The notes below the pieces were generated by a model, which did not search any database, was not told the DNA's origin, and was given only the letters and a program-made list of their open reading frames with translations. A stretch of 55,605 nt of DNA from Patescibacteria group bacterium (GTDB lineage Bacteria > Patescibacteriota > Microgenomatia > UBA8517), in contig JAHJHG010000006.1 in the NCBI GenBank assembly GCA_018823885.1, positions 74,752 through 130,356 on the forward strand, given 5' to 3'. Position 1 is the first letter of the stretch, and the number at the start of each line of letters is the position of its first letter. Shown here in pieces: positions 31,828 to 39,063 of the stretch. The translations under genes were made by a program, and so were the position numbers.

Positions 31828-32946
31828 CTAGACATTCCCGTCCTGCTCCGTTTTAAAAGAAAGGCTAATGGGGTCAGCTGGGGCAGTTTCCGTAGACAAT
31901 GTTTTGCCTACTCTAATCACTTGATCGATCAATCTTTCAGCATAACCCCATTCGTTGTCATACCAAGCAAATACTTTAACCAAATTACCGTCAACAACTT
32001 GTGTCAATCCTAAATCAACTATGGCTGATTCACTTCTGCCCACTATGTCTGAAGATACAAGGGGTTCATTAGTAACAGCCAATATTCCCTTATATAGTGC
32101 ATTTCCGCTTGCTTCTGTAAAAGCAGTATTTACTTCTTCTACGGTTACTTCCTTTTTAAGAAGAACTGTAAAATCCGTGATCGAACCAGTAATAATCGGT
32201 ACTCTAAGAGCCTTTCCATCAAAAAGCCCTTTTAGTTCAGGAATTGTCTCTATTGTTGCCGCTGCGGCACCCGTTGAAGTAGGAACAATGTTTTCCGCTG
32301 CGGCTCTTGCCCTTCTCAGATCTTTGTGAGAATTATCCTGCAACTTTTGATCATCTGTATAGCCGTGAATAGTGGTCATCATTGCTTTTTCTATCCCAAA
32401 TTTAGAATGCAGTACGGCGGCGACAGGCGCAACGCAGTTTGTTGTGCAACTTGCATTTGAAATTATCTCCGCTTCTCCCTTGTATTCATTAACACCCAAA
32501 ACATATGTCCCGACATTTCCTCCCTTACTGGGAGCAGAAATGATCACCCTCTTTGCTCCAGCTTGAGCATGTTTCTTAGCATCATCTTCTGTATTAAATT
32601 TACCGGTTGATTCGATAACAACCTCTACACCATATTTTTTCCAGGGAATTTTTACGGGGTCTTTTTGGGCCAAGACTGGAATTTTCTTACCTTCTACTTT
32701 TAAATATCCGATAAGTGGATCCTCGTCTGTTGCTTCTTTTGCTTTCTTAACTTCTTCCCCCACCACCTTTTTCTCAAATTTCCGATACATTGTATCGTAA
32801 TTGACCAAGTGCGCCCAACCTGAAACATCCATACTGCCCGAAGTATTTATGGCAACAAATTCAATATCATTAGGGTGCTTAAGAAGAGCAACCCTGAAGG
32901 CTATCCTTCCAATTCTTCCAAAACCATTTATTGCAGTTTTTATCAT
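31828..32946 (-). CDS. gap: Glyceraldehyde-3-phosphate dehydrogenase
   Basis: Oxidises glyceraldehyde 3-phosphate to 1,3-bisphosphoglycerate. The 372-residue protein has AINGFGRIGRIAFR at the N-terminus, the catalytic cysteine in SNASCTTNCVAPVAA and the base histidine in TTIHGYTDDQKL. It is longer than the usual 330-340 residues because of insertions (for example in the first 80 residues) and a C-terminal tail. The residue after INT, normally Asp in NAD-specific enzymes, is not acidic (VAINTSGSMD), so NADP use is possible. Confidence 0.95.
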   Translation of the reverse strand: MIKTAINGFGRIGRIAFRVALLKHPNDIEFVAINTSGSMDVSGWAHLVNYDTMYRKFEKKVVGEEVKKAKEATDEDPLIGYLKVEGKKIPVLAQKDPVKIPWKKYGVEVVIESTGKFNTEDDAKKHAQAGAKRVIISAPSKGGNVGTYVLGVNEYKGEAEIISNASCTTNCVAPVAAVLHSKFGIEKAMMTTIHGYTDDQKLQDNSHKDLRRARAAAENIVPTSTGAAAATIETIPELKGLFDGKALRVPIITGSITDFTVLLKKEVTVEEVNTAFTEASGNALYKGILAVTNEPLVSSDIVGRSESAIVDLGLTQVVDGNLVKVFAWYDNEWGYAERLIDQVIRVGKTLSTETAPADPISLSFKTEQDGNV

Positions 32947-32959
32947 GGCAGGTTATTTA

Positions 32960-33940
32960 CTAGTTTAACAAGGCCTCTATTCCCGGTAAAGTTCCTTTTG
33001 CTAAAAATTCAAGACTCGCTCCACCTCCTACTGAAATCCAGTCAAACTTTTCTGTTAGGCCCAATATTGATATTGTCTTCTGGGTTTCTCCACCACCCGC
33101 TAACTTATACGCCTGAGAATCAGCAATTGCCTTAAAAACTCTCTTTGTTCCCATCATATGACCTTCTTCTTCACATTTACCCATGGGTCCAGCAACAACG
33201 ATTGTCCCTGCTTTACTGATTTCTTCCTCAAATTTTTCAATTGCATGAATGGTGATATCTTCTTTGTCCATAATTAATTTTGCTACCAAAAGTTTTTTAT
33301 CGTTTATCTCTTCTGGCATATATTCTGGTAAGCGTCCACCAATTAGAATTTTATCTGCAAATTTTTTAAAATCCTCTAAGTAATCCAGCTTATCTTTCTT
33401 AATACCTCCGATGATTAGAAGAACAGGCCTTTTGGGGTCTTTTAAAACTTTCTCTAAATTTTCAACTTCCTCAATAAAACGAAGCCCTGCCGCCGAGGGC
33501 AACAGCTCAGGTAACCTGATAATTGATGCATGTTTTCTGTGGCTTGCCGCGAAAGCCTCATTAATATAAACATCACAATCTTCCGCCAAATCTTCTGCAT
33601 AATGCTCATTATTTTCTACCTCTCCACTGTCAAAACGTAAGTTTTCAGATACTTCCAAATCTATATTTTTGACTTTCTCTTCTCCCCACTCTTGAACCAG
33701 TAATTTCTCTAAAGCAACACTTACCGTGTCCAAACTTAGCTCTTTTAATTCCCTTCCTTCCGGTCGTCCTTTATGCCCTATTATTGTGATTTTTGCAGCT
33801 TTCTGGGTTAATATTTTCAGTGTTGGCAAAAGGGCTTCTAGTCTACCAATTCCATCCTTTGGAACATCAATATCTAAGTCCGCGCGCAAGAGGACTTTTT
33901 TATCTTGAAAGTCTAAATCTTCAATTTTAGGCAGGTTCAT
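32960..33940 (-). CDS. pgk: Phosphoglycerate kinase, short form
   Basis: Makes ATP from 1,3-bisphosphoglycerate. Motifs: KKVLLRADLDIDVP (family RVDFNVP), IGHKGRPEGR, GEVENNEHYAEDLAEDCDVY and the C-terminal GGGETQK...FDWISVGGGASLEFLAKG. At 326 residues it is about 70 shorter than the standard enzyme. The usual GGAKVSDK lysine segment reads GGIKKDKLDY, and much of the C-terminal nucleotide domain is compressed. It is still likely functional because the neighbours are glycolytic and no second copy is seen. Confidence 0.9.
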   Translation of the reverse strand: MNLPKIEDLDFQDKKVLLRADLDIDVPKDGIGRLEALLPTLKILTQKAAKITIIGHKGRPEGRELKELSLDTVSVALEKLLVQEWGEEKVKNIDLEVSENLRFDSGEVENNEHYAEDLAEDCDVYINEAFAASHRKHASIIRLPELLPSAAGLRFIEEVENLEKVLKDPKRPVLLIIGGIKKDKLDYLEDFKKFADKILIGGRLPEYMPEEINDKKLLVAKLIMDKEDITIHAIEKFEEEISKAGTIVVAGPMGKCEEEGHMMGTKRVFKAIADSQAYKLAGGGETQKTISILGLTEKFDWISVGGGASLEFLAKGTLPGIEALLN

Positions 33941-34373
33941 ATGAAGTAATCTTATTTACCCTCCTTTTATGTTTTTCTTCTTTTGAAAAAAATGTCTCTA
34001 AAAATGTATCGGCAATCACCTTGGCTGTATCTAAATCCACATAATCTGCGCCTAATGACAAAATATTGGCGTCGTTATGTTCTCTCGCCATCTTTGCCAT
34101 CTTCACATTTAGGCAAACGGCAGCCCTAATGCCTTTCACCTTATTAGCCGCAATTGCTTCCCCGTTTCCGCTTCTGCCGAGAATTATCCCCGTCGCTCCT
34201 ATTTCTTTGGCCACCTTCTCCGCTAAAGGGAGAACAAAATCGGGATAATCATCTTGGGGGTCAGGCTCTTTATTTCCCATATCCTCAATCACATATCCTT
34301 TTCCTTGTAAGTATTTCGCAAGTTCTTTTTTTAGTTCATACCCCCCGTGATCTGAAGCGATATATATTTTCAT
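33927..34373 (-). CDS. rpiB: Ribose-5-phosphate isomerase B
   Basis: Interconverts ribose 5-phosphate and ribulose 5-phosphate. The 148-residue protein starts MKIYIASDHGGYELK and has the phosphate loop GRSGNGEAIAANKVKGIRAA. The catalytic cysteine of E. coli RpiB (CGTGIG) is replaced here by an LGRSGNG sequence, as in the subgroup that uses another residue as base. REHNDANILSLGADYVD is the conserved C-terminal part. It overlaps pgk by 14 bases and ends the TPI-RpiB-PGK-GAP run. Confidence 0.93.
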   Translation of the reverse strand: MKIYIASDHGGYELKKELAKYLQGKGYVIEDMGNKEPDPQDDYPDFVLPLAEKVAKEIGATGIILGRSGNGEAIAANKVKGIRAAVCLNVKMAKMAREHNDANILSLGADYVDLDTAKVIADTFLETFFSKEEKHKRRVNKITSYEPA

Positions 34374-34375
34374 AT

Positions 34376-35035
34376 TTATTTAAACCCTTCCGTCAAATCC
34401 AAGAGTTCCTTCTTGGGATCGTTGGCAACAACAACGTCACTGGCAACAGCCACACCAACGGCACCTAATTCTACGCATTTCTTGACATCCCTTGCCGAAC
34501 TCACCCCTGCCCCAACAATGAGGGGTATCCCCGCTTCATTTGAAAGTGAAACAGCCTTGGCAATTAGTTCCGGCTGCGCCTGAGATACCGAAGTTGTTTT
34601 ACTACCAATTAGTTCCGGAGGTTCATAGGCTGCATATGTAGGCTTCAAACTTAATATTTTTACTAACTCGGCGACGTCAGATGCAAATATCAAAGTTTTT
34701 AGATTAACTTCTTTAGCTCTTTTAACCACTGCCTCTAATTTATCAAAATCTGGCAGCTTCTTTTCCGAATGATTAAGGAAAGTACCTAAAGCTCCATCTT
34801 CAAAAACGGCCTCTGGTAAAATAGCTCCCGTATGGGCTCCGTAGTCTTCGAGGTCAACATTTTGTGCCCAAACTTCAAGCTTTGATCCCCCCACTATTTC
34901 TTTAATATCTGTTGCTTGAACTACCGGAATAATCTTAATTTGTGTTTCCTCCGATACTCCCTCTATGATTTTTACCAAATCAATAGCTTTTTCCCCGCTA
35001 CCTTCTTTGTAGGTTTTAAAATTTATGAATATCAT
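34376..35035 (-). CDS. tpiA: Triosephosphate isomerase, archaeal-type short form
   Basis: A 219-residue TIM barrel. The substrate lysine is in FINFKTYKEG, the catalytic His in GTFLNHSEKK and the catalytic Glu in YAAYEPPELIGS; IPLIVGAGVSSARDVKKC is the phosphate-binding loop. The length and the EPPELIG/NHSEKK wording match the archaeal (tetrameric) type rather than the 250-residue bacterial enzyme. It overlaps the glutaredoxin gene by four bases. Confidence 0.93.
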   Translation of the reverse strand: MIFINFKTYKEGSGEKAIDLVKIIEGVSEETQIKIIPVVQATDIKEIVGGSKLEVWAQNVDLEDYGAHTGAILPEAVFEDGALGTFLNHSEKKLPDFDKLEAVVKRAKEVNLKTLIFASDVAELVKILSLKPTYAAYEPPELIGSKTTSVSQAQPELIAKAVSLSNEAGIPLIVGAGVSSARDVKKCVELGAVGVAVASDVVVANDPKKELLDLTEGFK

Positions 35036-35286
35036 TCTTGTATTCCTAAAACTGAGTTTATCTTGCCTTTGTCGAATCCTATTACCGTTTCTTTGGTATT
35101 ATCATCTTTTATAATAACGACAAATGGAACACCTTTAAAGCCGCCTGATTCTTTCTCCATTTCTTCACCAGCCGCTTTATCTTGATCAATTAATTTTTCC
35201 GTAAAAGCAACTTTCCTAGCTTCCAAATATTCTTTAAGTGCATTGCAATATGGACAAGTTGTTGTTGAATATATGACGATCTGCAT
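35032..35286 (-). CDS. Glutaredoxin-like (NrdH-type) thiol-disulfide protein
   Basis: An 84-residue thioredoxin-fold protein with the redox motif CPYC near residue 12 (YSTTTCPYCNALKEYL) and the cis-proline in GVPFVVI. It could reduce NrdJ's C-terminal cysteines or other proteins; that is inference from family behaviour. It is the first gene of the central-carbon cluster and has an ideal ribosome site AAAGGAGGTGA, with a GATAAAAT element further upstream. Confidence 0.88.
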   Translation of the reverse strand: MQIVIYSTTTCPYCNALKEYLEARKVAFTEKLIDQDKAAGEEMEKESGGFKGVPFVVIIKDDNTKETVIGFDKGKINSVLGIQE

Positions 35287-35359
35287 TTATTTCACCTCCT
35301 TTTATCTTTTTCCAAGCGTCTATCTCATTTTATCTGGTATCTGAAGTTATTGAAAGCGA

Positions 35360-36109
35360 CTAATGTGCGGGAGAAATAACACTTAGGAAATACATTAATA
35401 ATATCCCAATAACAAGAAGGGATAATTTCTTCCATGTAGAAACCCCTTTTTCTTCTTCTCCAACTTCCGGCAAGAAATCCGAAGCACCCAAATAAAGGAA
35501 TATGCCGGCAGAAATAGCTAATAATATCCCGATTTTATCGTGAGCATTTCTTAAATAGAAGTAAACCAAGAGCGCTCCGGGGAAAGTGGCTGTTGCTGAA
35601 AGTAGATTGGCCATAAAGGTTTTACCCCGAGACCAACCGGCAGACATCAAAACACCAAAATCTCCAATTTCGTGAGGTGTTTCATGCAAAAAGGTGGAAA
35701 GAGTGACCACCAAACCAAAATAGGGGTCAACTAAATAAGCGGAGGCAATGGCAACCCCGTCGATAAAGTTATGAATCGTGTCTCCAAAAACAACCAAAGG
35801 GGCAGAGGCCTTGATCGTCACATGTTTATGGCCTTCATGATGGTGGAGGTGAGCAAAATACTGCTCAAAAAAGAATGAGAAAAGTAAGGCTATTAAAACA
35901 ATAAAATAGGCCGGTTCCCCAATAAGATGAACGGCCTCTGGCAATAAATGAAGAAGTGACACGGAGAGAAGAACTCCAGCGGCAAAAGGGACAGCGTACT
36001 TGCAGAGTGTCCTGGCCCATTCTTTCTTTAGAAGGAACACCACTCCTCCGACCAATCCTGCCACGCTCCCGACAAAAGAGAGCAATAATATGGCAATTAA
36101 CGGATTCAT
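35360..36109 (-). CDS. ZIP-family metal transporter
   Basis: A 249-residue polytopic protein with about eight hydrophobic segments. The signature metal-binding helices are HNFIDGVAIA (HNXXD) and FLHETPHEIGDFGVL (HEXPHE), and a His-rich loop HLHHHEGHKH sits between segments. ZIP carriers import zinc or other divalent metals. It follows the secreted-protein gene by 9 bases on the same strand and may be co-transcribed with it. Confidence 0.93.
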   Translation of the reverse strand: MNPLIAILLLSFVGSVAGLVGGVVFLLKKEWARTLCKYAVPFAAGVLLSVSLLHLLPEAVHLIGEPAYFIVLIALLFSFFFEQYFAHLHHHEGHKHVTIKASAPLVVFGDTIHNFIDGVAIASAYLVDPYFGLVVTLSTFLHETPHEIGDFGVLMSAGWSRGKTFMANLLSATATFPGALLVYFYLRNAHDKIGILLAISAGIFLYLGASDFLPEVGEEEKGVSTWKKLSLLVIGILLMYFLSVISPAH

Positions 36110-36118
36110 ATAATTAAT

Positions 36119-36856
36119 CTAGCCAAACAAGTAACTTAATACTATCAACCAGGGCGGTTGCTCAACATGGACTATTTCTCCAGTAAGGACAGAAACGCTT
36201 GCTTCCACTTCAACTGGATAATCCAGAAGGTTAAAAAGATTTAAAACTTTCTCCCCGCTTAATACATAAACAAGTTCACCTCTGTCTCCCTCTATCAAGG
36301 ACGCCTTTTTGTCAGTAAATCTAGTTATCACTTTGGCTCGTAAGGCCGACTCGGCTGCTTCTATGGGTAAAACAGAAAGAAATCTGGCACCAGAAGGGGT
36401 TTGAACGGAAATCTCGTTTTTGTTTGGATCAATATTAATTGGATAGCTTGTCGTTACGGATATTCCTTTTTGTTCTATATTAAATTCGCCGTCTATTATT
36501 CTAATGGCCAGCTTTTTTGTTTCTCCTCTTTCCTCAACCTCAATCAGATCATCCTGCCAGTTGGTTACATCTAAGCTCCGATTGCCCTCACTTGAATCAA
36601 TGCTCAAACTTATACTCCCATCTTCTTTCTCCAAACTTATTTTTGCATCGCTTGTTGTTTCAAAACTTGCCGCCACATCGGTTATCTCAAGATGTTCTCT
36701 TTCGGGAATACTTAATGAAATGGAGTCTGTACTAGAAAGAACCTTCCAGATTATGTCTCCTTCTCCATTAACCACAAGGAGGCTTTCTGCCTTTACGGCC
36801 ACACTTGAAATACAAAATAAAATAGAAAGAGTAAGAATAAAAACAAACTTTTTCAT
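36119..36856 (-). CDS. Secreted/anchored hypothetical protein upstream of ZIP transporter
   Basis: A 245-residue protein with an N-terminal signal peptide (MKKFVFILTLSILF...KAES, cleavage after about residue 23) and a beta-rich extracytoplasmic domain. The last residues PPWLIVLSYLFG are hydrophobic and may be a C-terminal anchor. I do not recognise a family. A TATCCT element ends exactly 8 bases before the ATG, fitting the leaderless pattern. Coupling with the ZIP gene hints at a metal-related envelope role, from context only. Confidence 0.68.
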   Translation of the reverse strand: MKKFVFILTLSILFCISSVAVKAESLLVVNGEGDIIWKVLSSTDSISLSIPEREHLEITDVAASFETTSDAKISLEKEDGSISLSIDSSEGNRSLDVTNWQDDLIEVEERGETKKLAIRIIDGEFNIEQKGISVTTSYPINIDPNKNEISVQTPSGARFLSVLPIEAAESALRAKVITRFTDKKASLIEGDRGELVYVLSGEKVLNLFNLLDYPVEVEASVSVLTGEIVHVEQPPWLIVLSYLFG

Positions 36857-36863
36857 TAAGTTT

Positions 36864-36869
36864 AGGATA
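36864..36869 (-). promoter_or_regulatory. Possible -10 box of the secreted protein/ZIP operon
   Basis: The minus strand TATCCT lies 8 bases before the ATG at 36856. The match to TATAAT is weak, but the spacing equals that of the other leaderless genes here. Confidence 0.35.
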
Positions 36870-36906
36870 GCTTGCTTAACCAGAAGATGTCAACGAAGAT
36901 TGGCTA

Positions 36907-37398
36907 TTAAAAAGCGCCTTCAAGAACGTGTTTCTCCGGAATATCGTCTTCTGTTTCCTCAAGAGTAATAACAACTCCCTGATAATCTAAATAATCTATC
37001 TCTGATTCAAATTCTAAAAGATAGCCACCCTTGGCAAGTCTCATTATACCGGTTGAGATAAAATCAAAGTCGGCATCCCCTTCTTTACCTCTTACCAACC
37101 AGCCCTCATAGAAAAATCCTTCTTCTGGGCCGGGCAAATCGGCTAAGACTACATGGATAAAGGTACCATTATCGTAGCTTCTGGTGGCAATCCCCGAAGC
37201 ATCGCCTCCTACCGCATCTTTTAATTGAGCCTTCTCTATGTCTTCTGGAATCTCAACACTGAAAATTCCCTCCATTTTCTCTTCAACTGATGGTGTTTCG
37301 GGAACCTTAAGTTCTTCTTTGGGTTTTTGAAACCAATAAATAATCCCTGCCAAAGCGGCAAGGACGATAAGACCAATTACTATATCCTTTCTTTTCAC
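36907..37398 (-). CDS. Membrane-anchored RskA-like (anti-sigma-K C-terminal) domain protein
   Basis: A 163-residue protein with an N-terminal transmembrane helix (about residues 6-22) and an extracytoplasmic domain carrying LADLPGPEEGFFYEGWLVRG, FISTGIMRLAKGGYLLEF and VVITLEETEDDIPEKHVLEG. These resemble the RskA/anti-sigma-K C-terminal domain, but with no zinc-binding anti-sigma domain and no sigma factor beside it, so the role is open. The frame has a TTG at 37404; I prefer GTG 37398, which is 7 bases after TAATCT. Confidence 0.75.
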   Translation of the reverse strand: MKRKDIVIGLIVLAALAGIIYWFQKPKEELKVPETPSVEEKMEGIFSVEIPEDIEKAQLKDAVGGDASGIATRSYDNGTFIHVVLADLPGPEEGFFYEGWLVRGKEGDADFDFISTGIMRLAKGGYLLEFESEIDYLDYQGVVITLEETEDDIPEKHVLEGAF

Positions 37399-37404
37399 CT
37401 GCAA

Positions 37405-37410
37405 AGATTA
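37405..37410 (-). promoter_or_regulatory. Extended -10 box of the RskA-like gene
   Basis: Minus strand TTTGTTAATCTTTGCAG: TGT-TAATCT ends 7 bases before GTG 37398, supporting that start and a leaderless mRNA. Confidence 0.45.
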
Positions 37411-37496
37411 ACAAAAAAGTGAATAGGTGTCAATTAACTAAGCAAAACCAATAATTTCCGCATATTCCCCGCATAATTACCGCAGGGTTAAAAATA

Positions 37497-37673
37497 TCAA
37501 CTTTCCATTCTGGTATATAGTCCAAAAAGGGCCAAAATTGCGGCGACAAGAAGCCATTGAGTGGAGGCTAACCAGATATCAACCCCTAAATAACCAATCC
37601 CTGCTAAGAGAATTGAAATGATAGCCCCGCCCATTAATACTTGCGAAATTAATTTTAAGTCTTTCTTCTTCAA
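37497..37673 (-). CDS. Small two-helix membrane protein
   Basis: A 58-residue protein with a lysine-rich start followed by two hydrophobic segments separated by a short loop (GYLGVDIW). No family is recognised. The TTG at 37673 has a strong GGGGGTGAG ribosome site at proper distance, whereas the upstream in-frame GTG at 37682 lies inside that site, so TTG is the better start. Confidence 0.6.
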   Translation of the reverse strand: MKKKDLKLISQVLMGGAIISILLAGIGYLGVDIWLASTQWLLVAAILALFGLYTRMES

Positions 37674-37756
37674 TGTTCTCACCCCCTATGTGAACAAGAT
37701 ATCGTTAGCAAAACTTCAACCTAAGACCTCACTTAAATATTAGCATAAAATTCTCC

Positions 37757-37785
37757 TTGAAAAATTAAATATTTTGAGAAATAAT
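37757..37785 (+). promoter_or_regulatory. Promoter of the cobalamin-riboswitch transcript
   Basis: TTGAAA (37757-37762) and AATAAT (37780-37785) are separated by 17 bases, placing transcription start at about 37792, just at the riboswitch. Confidence 0.45.
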
Positions 37786-37790
37786 GCATT

Positions 37791-37905
37791 TAGAGGTTGT
37801 GTTTAAGGAAGCAGGTGTAAATCCTGCGCTGTGCCGCAACTGTGATCCGCTAATCAGCGGAGAGTCAGAAAACTAACAACCTTCAAGTATCCCGAGCAGG
37901 AAAAA
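37791..37905 (+). promoter_or_regulatory. Cobalamin (B12) riboswitch
   Basis: The leader contains the hallmark core: AAGCAGGTGTAAATCCTGC, then GCTGTGCCGCAACTGTGAT with the conserved B12-box-like GCCGCAACTGTGA, a hairpin CCGCT-AATC-AGCGG, AGAGTCAGAA, and a closing helix GGTTGT (37795-37800) with ACAACC (37876-37881). No terminator follows, so control is probably on translation. GCAGG recurs in the ribosome site region (37896-37900) and could compete with the aptamer GCAGG for the CCTGC strand. It precedes the zinc-ribbon gene at 37906. Confidence 0.9.
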
Positions 37906-38895
37906 ATGATCAAAGAAACCTCTTTAGCACTAAATACTAGAAATTGGCTCCCCAAAGAAGGTGAATCTGTTGATAGAGCAAGAAACAGAGCCACTCATGA
38001 TTTTGCCGCGGCATCAATTGAACAAAGGAAGGCGCCCCCCGAGGAGAGAATAAACACCTTTATTTATATTCTGGGTAAAGATGGGCAGCTATATGATAAG
38101 GAAACAGGTGAAAAACCCACCCTCAGGTGGGCAACAGAAACAGACCACCTTGAAAACCACGCATTTCAAATAATGGAACTCTGGGCAAGGGAAGGTTCAT
38201 CAGAGAATCTTGCCTGGTTTAGTCCCCCAGATGACAAACATGGGTACACTGAGGCCCGCTTAGTGGTATCTAAGATTGAAAAAGAAAAAGAAGAAATATC
38301 AATTATCTGTAGGGCTTTTTGCCTCCCCTATTCCAAAGACGAATGTATCGACCTTGCCAAAGAAATTGCAGTAACTTCTACCGAGAACACTACCCACATT
38401 AATTCTGGAGATACTCTTCGGGCATTTCCGATCTTCTTTAATCCTCCAAATAATCTAGCTTGGTACGAATACTTAGAAGAAAAAATCAAGGAGCCGAATA
38501 TTTGGAAAAAGGTAAAAAGCGGAGATGATTATAGAAACAAAAGAGAGGCGTTGAGGCTTTCAAGACCTGTTATTGAAAAACACTTCGATTTAATAGTTGC
38601 CACCGAGAGCGCATATGGATACGTTCTTGCCGGAGCTTTAATGGAAAGGGAGATAGCTATGTCTGGAGTAATCTTTCAAGCAAGGGGAAGTTGCGGCATG
38701 TCTAATCAAGAAGCCCTAGGAGGCTTTAAAAATAATTCAGGTATATTTGATACTGTATTTTCCAGCGCGGCAACATCCAACCACGAATCCTCTTTCAGTT
38801 GTCCAAGTTGTCACAAGGCAATACCCTCAGGTCTTGGGATAACTGTTTGTCCTCATTGTGGGGCCAAAAAGGAAGATTATGGAAAATGTGTTTAA
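37906..38895 (+). CDS. Riboswitch-controlled protein with C-terminal zinc ribbon, function unknown
   Basis: A 329-residue soluble protein whose family I do not recognise. The first 280 residues have no signal or membrane segment; notable conserved-looking stretches are TFIYILGKDGQLYDKETGEK, IVATESAYGYVLAGALMERE and GSCGMSNQEALGGFK. The C-terminus is a four-cysteine zinc ribbon, CPSC-(X)n-CPHCGAKK, followed by a final cysteine. A B12 riboswitch directly upstream and an AGGAAAAA ribosome site show that it responds to cobalamin. It could act in corrinoid capture, sensing or in a process tied to the B12-dependent reductase; no function can be assigned from sequence. Confidence 0.8.
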   Translation: MIKETSLALNTRNWLPKEGESVDRARNRATHDFAAASIEQRKAPPEERINTFIYILGKDGQLYDKETGEKPTLRWATETDHLENHAFQIMELWAREGSSENLAWFSPPDDKHGYTEARLVVSKIEKEKEEISIICRAFCLPYSKDECIDLAKEIAVTSTENTTHINSGDTLRAFPIFFNPPNNLAWYEYLEEKIKEPNIWKKVKSGDDYRNKREALRLSRPVIEKHFDLIVATESAYGYVLAGALMEREIAMSGVIFQARGSCGMSNQEALGGFKNNSGIFDTVFSSAATSNHESSFSCPSCHKAIPSGLGITVCPHCGAKKEDYGKCV

Positions 38896-38929
38896 AATCA
38901 GAATTCTGGATTGAAATTTTCCTTGCTGG

Positions 38930-38935
38930 TATAAT
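38930..38935 (+). promoter_or_regulatory. Extended -10 box of tRNA-Asn
   Basis: GCTGGTATAATATGG contains TGG-TATAAT, ending 16 bases before the tRNA 5' end. Confidence 0.6.
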
Positions 38936-38950
38936 ATGGTTTGCTTATAT

Positions 38951-39022
38951 TCCCCGGTAGCTCAGCGGTAGAGCGCTCGCCTGTTAAGCGAAGGGTCGTA
39001 GGTTCGAATCCTACCCGGGGAG
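38951..39022 (+). tRNA. tRNA-Asn(GUU)
   Basis: Acceptor TCCCCGG/CCGGGGA, D-stem GCTC/GAGC, anticodon stem CTCGC/GCGAA (one C-A mismatch at its outer end), loop CTGTTAA with anticodon GTT, T-arm GTAGG/CCTAC and discriminator G, as expected for tRNA-Asn. CCA is not encoded. Confidence 0.93.
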
Positions 39023-39050
39023 CCCACTTATTTCCAAGACCTTACTTTGA

Positions 39051-39056
39051 TACAAT
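39051..39056 (+). promoter_or_regulatory. Extended -10 box of the beta-helix gene
   Basis: CTTTGATACAATTCTC: TGA-TACAAT ends exactly 8 bases before GTG 39064, which fixes the start of the beta-helix gene. Confidence 0.65.
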
Positions 39057-39063
39057 TCTCTTA

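Noticed and set aside
31955-32329. Plus-strand frame of 124 codons inside gap
   Set aside because: Antisense shadow of a well-conserved GAPDH gene.
38941-39063. N-terminal extension of the beta-helix gene through tRNA-Asn
   Set aside because: The frame is open but covers a complete tRNA gene. A -10 box 8 bases before GTG 39064 gives a better start with a normal membrane anchor.
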